Below, in pieces: positions 12,707 to 14,862 of a DNA stretch of 14,862 bases (position 1 is its first letter; every line of letters begins with the position of its first letter). The stretch is taken from the NCBI GenBank assembly GCA_016875755.1, contig VGOX01000015.1, positions 1 to 14,862 of the forward strand, read 5' to 3'. The translations under genes were made by a program, and so were the position numbers. The stretch comes from Chloroflexota bacterium (lineage in GTDB: Bacteria; Chloroflexota; Anaerolineae; Anaerolineales; Villigracilaceae). The notes under the pieces are model-generated. The model made no database searches, was not told the origin of the DNA, and saw only the letters and a list, made by a program, of their open reading frames with translations.

Positions 12707-13693
12707 TTATCGAGAAAAAGGTGTAGATAAATTAAAATGTTGGAACACCCACGGCGCGCCGCCCGTCACCCACCACCCCACCAAAGCATACCGAACAAAA
12801 CGCAGCGAATAAACAAGCACACCATCACCACGCGGAAAAACTTCGCCAAGACCCATCCACAGGATGAGGATACCTACCAACCCGATGACGTAACGAACTA
12901 CACGCTTCCATACTGGACCTTCAGCCTGGTACCCGCCCATTGAGTTGATCCACGCGAGACCAAATGCCAGCCCGAAGAAAGTCCCTGCCGAGGTGAAGAT
13001 TCCGTTTGGGTCAACAGGAGCAGGCATCTCGTTCCCGCCGCGAAGCGCATTTTCAATCCAATCGATAGGAAGCTCATATCCAAGGCGTGGAGCCGTCACT
13101 GCCCAGCCCGCCACAATAAAGAGAACCGAAACGATCGCGGCAAAACCGATCTGTTCCTTGAACGATTTTCCCGCCAGCCACGCAGCGACTGAGTCCCAGT
13201 AGCGGGTGAACGCCCATAGGAATGCCGCGCCAAGCAGCCAGCCAAGGACAACGTCATGCGGGAAGTGTGCGCCAAGATAGATGCGTGAAAAGCCGATCAG
13301 AAAGATCAGCAAAACACACACCACCCGCACCCACGTTTTTTTCATGGAGACGGCAATGATGCCCCAAACCGCCATGGCATGTTGGGCATGACCCGATGGC
13401 ACGCCAAAGGAGGTTTCTGCCCACAAAGCACGGACATGCGAACTGACCCAATACGGGCGCGGACCTGCAAATGCAATTTTGAAGATGTAATTGACCATGC
13501 TGCTGGTAACAAGGATCATGCCTACGCGCAAACCAAGTTGGGAGTTGATGCTCCAATAAATGAGGGGCAGGACAAGGAAGAAAAAGTCTTCGGTGCCGAG
13601 TTCGCTAAAGAACGTCATCGGGGCTATCAACCAATCTCCCATGCTTTGAAGCGCGATCACAAGTGCAATGCCCATGTCAATTAAGGATTGCAT
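12707..13693 (-). CDS. PAP2-superfamily membrane phosphatase
   Basis: A 328-aa membrane protein with the three phosphatase motifs of the PAP2 superfamily: K-x6-RP (K72 to R79-P80, KIAFAGPRP), PSGH (99-102) and SR-x5-H-x3-D (S136, R137, H143, D147). All catalytic residues are present. Members hydrolyse phosphate from lipids such as phosphatidate or undecaprenyl pyrophosphate; the substrate here cannot be told. Several hydrophobic helices are visible, and about 130 extra C-terminal residues form further membrane segments, longer than minimal PAP2 enzymes. I chose the ATG at 13691-13693 because GGAGG lies 5 bases upstream; a start at 13756 would add 21 polar residues and read through the promoter region. 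It is divergent from the TgpA-like gene. The kinase gene follows after 66 bp. Confidence 0.93.
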   Translation of the reverse strand: MQSLIDMGIALVIALQSMGDWLIAPMTFFSELGTEDFFFLVLPLIYWSINSQLGLRVGMILVTSSMVNYIFKIAFAGPRPYWVSSHVRALWAETSFGVPSGHAQHAMAVWGIIAVSMKKTWVRVVCVLLIFLIGFSRIYLGAHFPHDVVLGWLLGAAFLWAFTRYWDSVAAWLAGKSFKEQIGFAAIVSVLFIVAGWAVTAPRLGYELPIDWIENALRGGNEMPAPVDPNGIFTSAGTFFGLAFGLAWINSMGGYQAEGPVWKRVVRYVIGLVGILILWMGLGEVFPRGDGVLVYSLRFVRYALVGWWVTGGAPWVFQHFNLSTPFSR

Positions 13694-13727
13694 ACGGTCC
13701 TCCAGTAGTGTTTTTTGCTTGCGTGAA

Positions 13728-13757
13728 TTGACGGATTCAGTCTCCCCATTGTACACT
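13728..13757 (+). promoter_or_regulatory. Candidate promoter for the TgpA-like gene
   Basis: TTGACG (13728-13733) is followed after 18 bp by TACACT (13752-13757, 4 of 6 to consensus). The next gene's ATG starts 7 bases after the -10, so transcription would begin at the start codon, and no Shine-Dalgarno is present. On the minus strand TACAAT (13748-13753) is a candidate -10 for the PAP2 gene, so the two divergent -10 boxes would overlap. Confidence 0.4.
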
Positions 13758-13763
13758 CAACGA

Positions 13764-14645
13764 ATGGAAAAATCATCCGAGCGCTGGTGGGATCTTCCCT
13801 CTGCGGCTTTTCTGTTCTTTGCCATTTTGTTCTCAGCCTGGCGGTTGCAATCCACCAACTGGGTGGAGGGCTTGGAACACGTCCGCAATGTGGCGTTGGC
13901 GGGTGTGGTGCTCGGGTTGGCGCTTGGTCAAAGTCTCTTTCAGAGGCGCGGGGCGATCCTGCTGTCCATCGGATATATGCTGGTGGTCTTGCTTTGGCAA
14001 TGGCTGGCGTACATTGACCTGCCCAAAGAAATCCTTTTGTTGGAAGAATTCGAAGTTCTGTTCGGCAGGTTATGGACAGGCATGCGTGATCTGCTTGCAA
14101 ACAGACCTGTAGAAGACCCCTTATTTTTCATTGCATATATCAGTCTGCCTTACTGGTTGGTCGGTGCATACAGCGGATACCAAACAACACGCCATGCCAA
14201 TGCATTAACTTCGCTCCTGCCGGGCGCTGCGTTGATGTTCCTGATCTATCTCAACCACACAGCCGCCACCGACTACAACTGGTTGTTCGGAGCATACTTC
14301 TTTGCTGCATTATTGCTCATCAGTCGCTTGAAACATCTCGCAGACCGTCGTGCATGGATGCGTGCGCGGGTGCAGGTTCCCAATGAGAGCAGCTTTGACA
14401 TTAACAACGTCACCATCATTAGCGCGGCACTGCTGGTCGCACTGGCATGGATGATTCCTTACACCATCCCCCCCAATGCACAAGCCAAAGAAACCTGGCA
14501 GGAAGTAACGAACAAGTGGTTCCCACAGGATGACGAAAAGGTCTTTGCCTCCATCAATGAGGAACGTCCGCCCAAGCCTGCTGAAGCGCCCATTCAAAGA
14601 GAACTGGCAGACTTGGGGCGCAAACTTCGCAGAGTGCCTTCGTGA
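13764..14645 (+). CDS. TgpA-like membrane protein, N-terminal part
   Basis: A 293-aa frame from the ATG at 13764, with about seven hydrophobic segments (for example 14-26, 43-57, 63-82, 116-135, 146-160, 170-186 and 219-237). The layout, followed by a region beginning with Ala/Glu/Trp-rich sequence (AKETWQEVTNKWF), resembles the N-terminal membrane part of TgpA/DUF3488 transglutaminase-like proteins. The frame stops at TGA 14643-14645 after LGRKLRRVPS, but recognisable family sequence continues in the -1 frame (next entry). The two parts share GTGA at 14642-14645, so they could be two coupled genes. A single-base loss between 14585 and 14645, for example in the G run at 14615-14618, is more likely. 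An in-frame ATG at 13668 is rejected because it overlaps the PAP2 start. Confidence 0.8.
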   Translation: MEKSSERWWDLPSAAFLFFAILFSAWRLQSTNWVEGLEHVRNVALAGVVLGLALGQSLFQRRGAILLSIGYMLVVLLWQWLAYIDLPKEILLLEEFEVLFGRLWTGMRDLLANRPVEDPLFFIAYISLPYWLVGAYSGYQTTRHANALTSLLPGAALMFLIYLNHTAATDYNWLFGAYFFAALLLISRLKHLADRRAWMRARVQVPNESSFDINNVTIISAALLVALAWMIPYTIPPNAQAKETWQEVTNKWFPQDDEKVFASINEERPPKPAEAPIQRELADLGRKLRRVPS

Positions 14646-14862
14646 CCTTCCTTGTATATGCTCCCGCCGCCGCGCAGGATGTACCACGCCTGTATTGGCG
14701 CGGATATGTCTATGATATTTTCGAGGATGGACGCTGGAAAAGTTCTGCGCCAGAGCGGCTCGCCTTTGAGCCGCAGGATGGGGAATTTGAGATCCCAGAC
14801 TGGGAACAACGCAAAAACTTGAGCTTTACTTTTGATGTGTATATCAAGGGACAAAACATCAT
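14642..14862 (+). CDS. TgpA-like protein, continuation in the -1 frame
   Basis: Open to the window edge in the frame one base behind the previous entry. It reads VTFLVYAPAAAQDVPRLYWR, then GYVYDIFEDGRWKSSAPERL and onward to KNLSFTFDVYIKG. The RLYWRGYVYD...DGRW block is the typical entry into the extracytoplasmic part of TgpA/DUF3488 proteins, just before the transglutaminase-like core, which is outside the window. The frame is open upstream to 14585 (LGAQTSQSAF before the GTG), and that upstream sequence also suits the family. This favours a frameshift over a true start at GTG 14642; no Shine-Dalgarno is evident. Catalytic Cys, His and Asp residues are not visible here. Confidence 0.75.
   Translation, partial: MTFLVYAPAAAQDVPRLYWRGYVYDIFEDGRWKSSAPERLAFEPQDGEFEIPDWEQRKNLSFTFDVYIKGQNI

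Overview
The window looks like core chromosome from a member of the Chloroflexota, most likely class Anaerolineae. No gene here is diagnostic alone. The inference rests on a Hanks-type kinase joined through a Thr/Pro-rich stalk to a WSPDG-repeat propeller, an hrcA-grpE-dnaK-dnaJ operon under a CIRCE operator, a TgpA-like transglutaminase membrane protein, and many short heptamer repeats between genes. Almost everything is on the minus strand, so transcription runs from high to low coordinates.

Region 1 (195-2815, minus) is the conserved recombination and replication cluster dnaX-ebfC-recR. Upstream of it lies a small membrane-anchored lamin-tail-domain protein (2907-3398). Region 2 (3435-5250, minus) runs NUDIX hydrolase, then crcB (fluoride channel), then prmA (ribosomal protein L11 methyltransferase). 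Region 3 (5349-10355, minus) is a complete heat-shock operon with a sigma-70-type promoter, CIRCE, hrcA, grpE, dnaK, dnaJ and an intrinsic terminator. HrcA would bind CIRCE and repress its own operon. DnaK, DnaJ and GrpE form the Hsp70 cycle. Region 4 (10371-13693, minus) holds a PAP2-type phosphatase and a transmembrane Ser/Thr kinase with its own promoter and terminator. Region 5 (13764 to the end, plus) is a divergent TgpA-like membrane protein whose reading frame breaks near 14600-14645 and continues in the -1 frame.

The most unusual content is between the genes. At least nine short arrays with an exact 7-bp period are present. Six of them (1206-1247, 807-857, 2891-2904, 4744-4806, 5268-5346, 8548-8603) are palindromic: a run of heptamers is followed, without loss of phase, by reverse-complement heptamers, so they fold into long hairpins. 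Arrays abut or overlap stop codons, supply the -35 box of one promoter and part of one terminator, bracket the NUDIX gene, and in one case lie in frame inside prmA. Two further repeat types fill the dnaK-dnaJ and hrcA-grpE gaps. No tRNA, rRNA, CRISPR, transposase or phage gene was seen. No gene-free stretch exceeds 300 bases; the longest is 1-194, which holds at most the tail of a truncated plus-strand gene.
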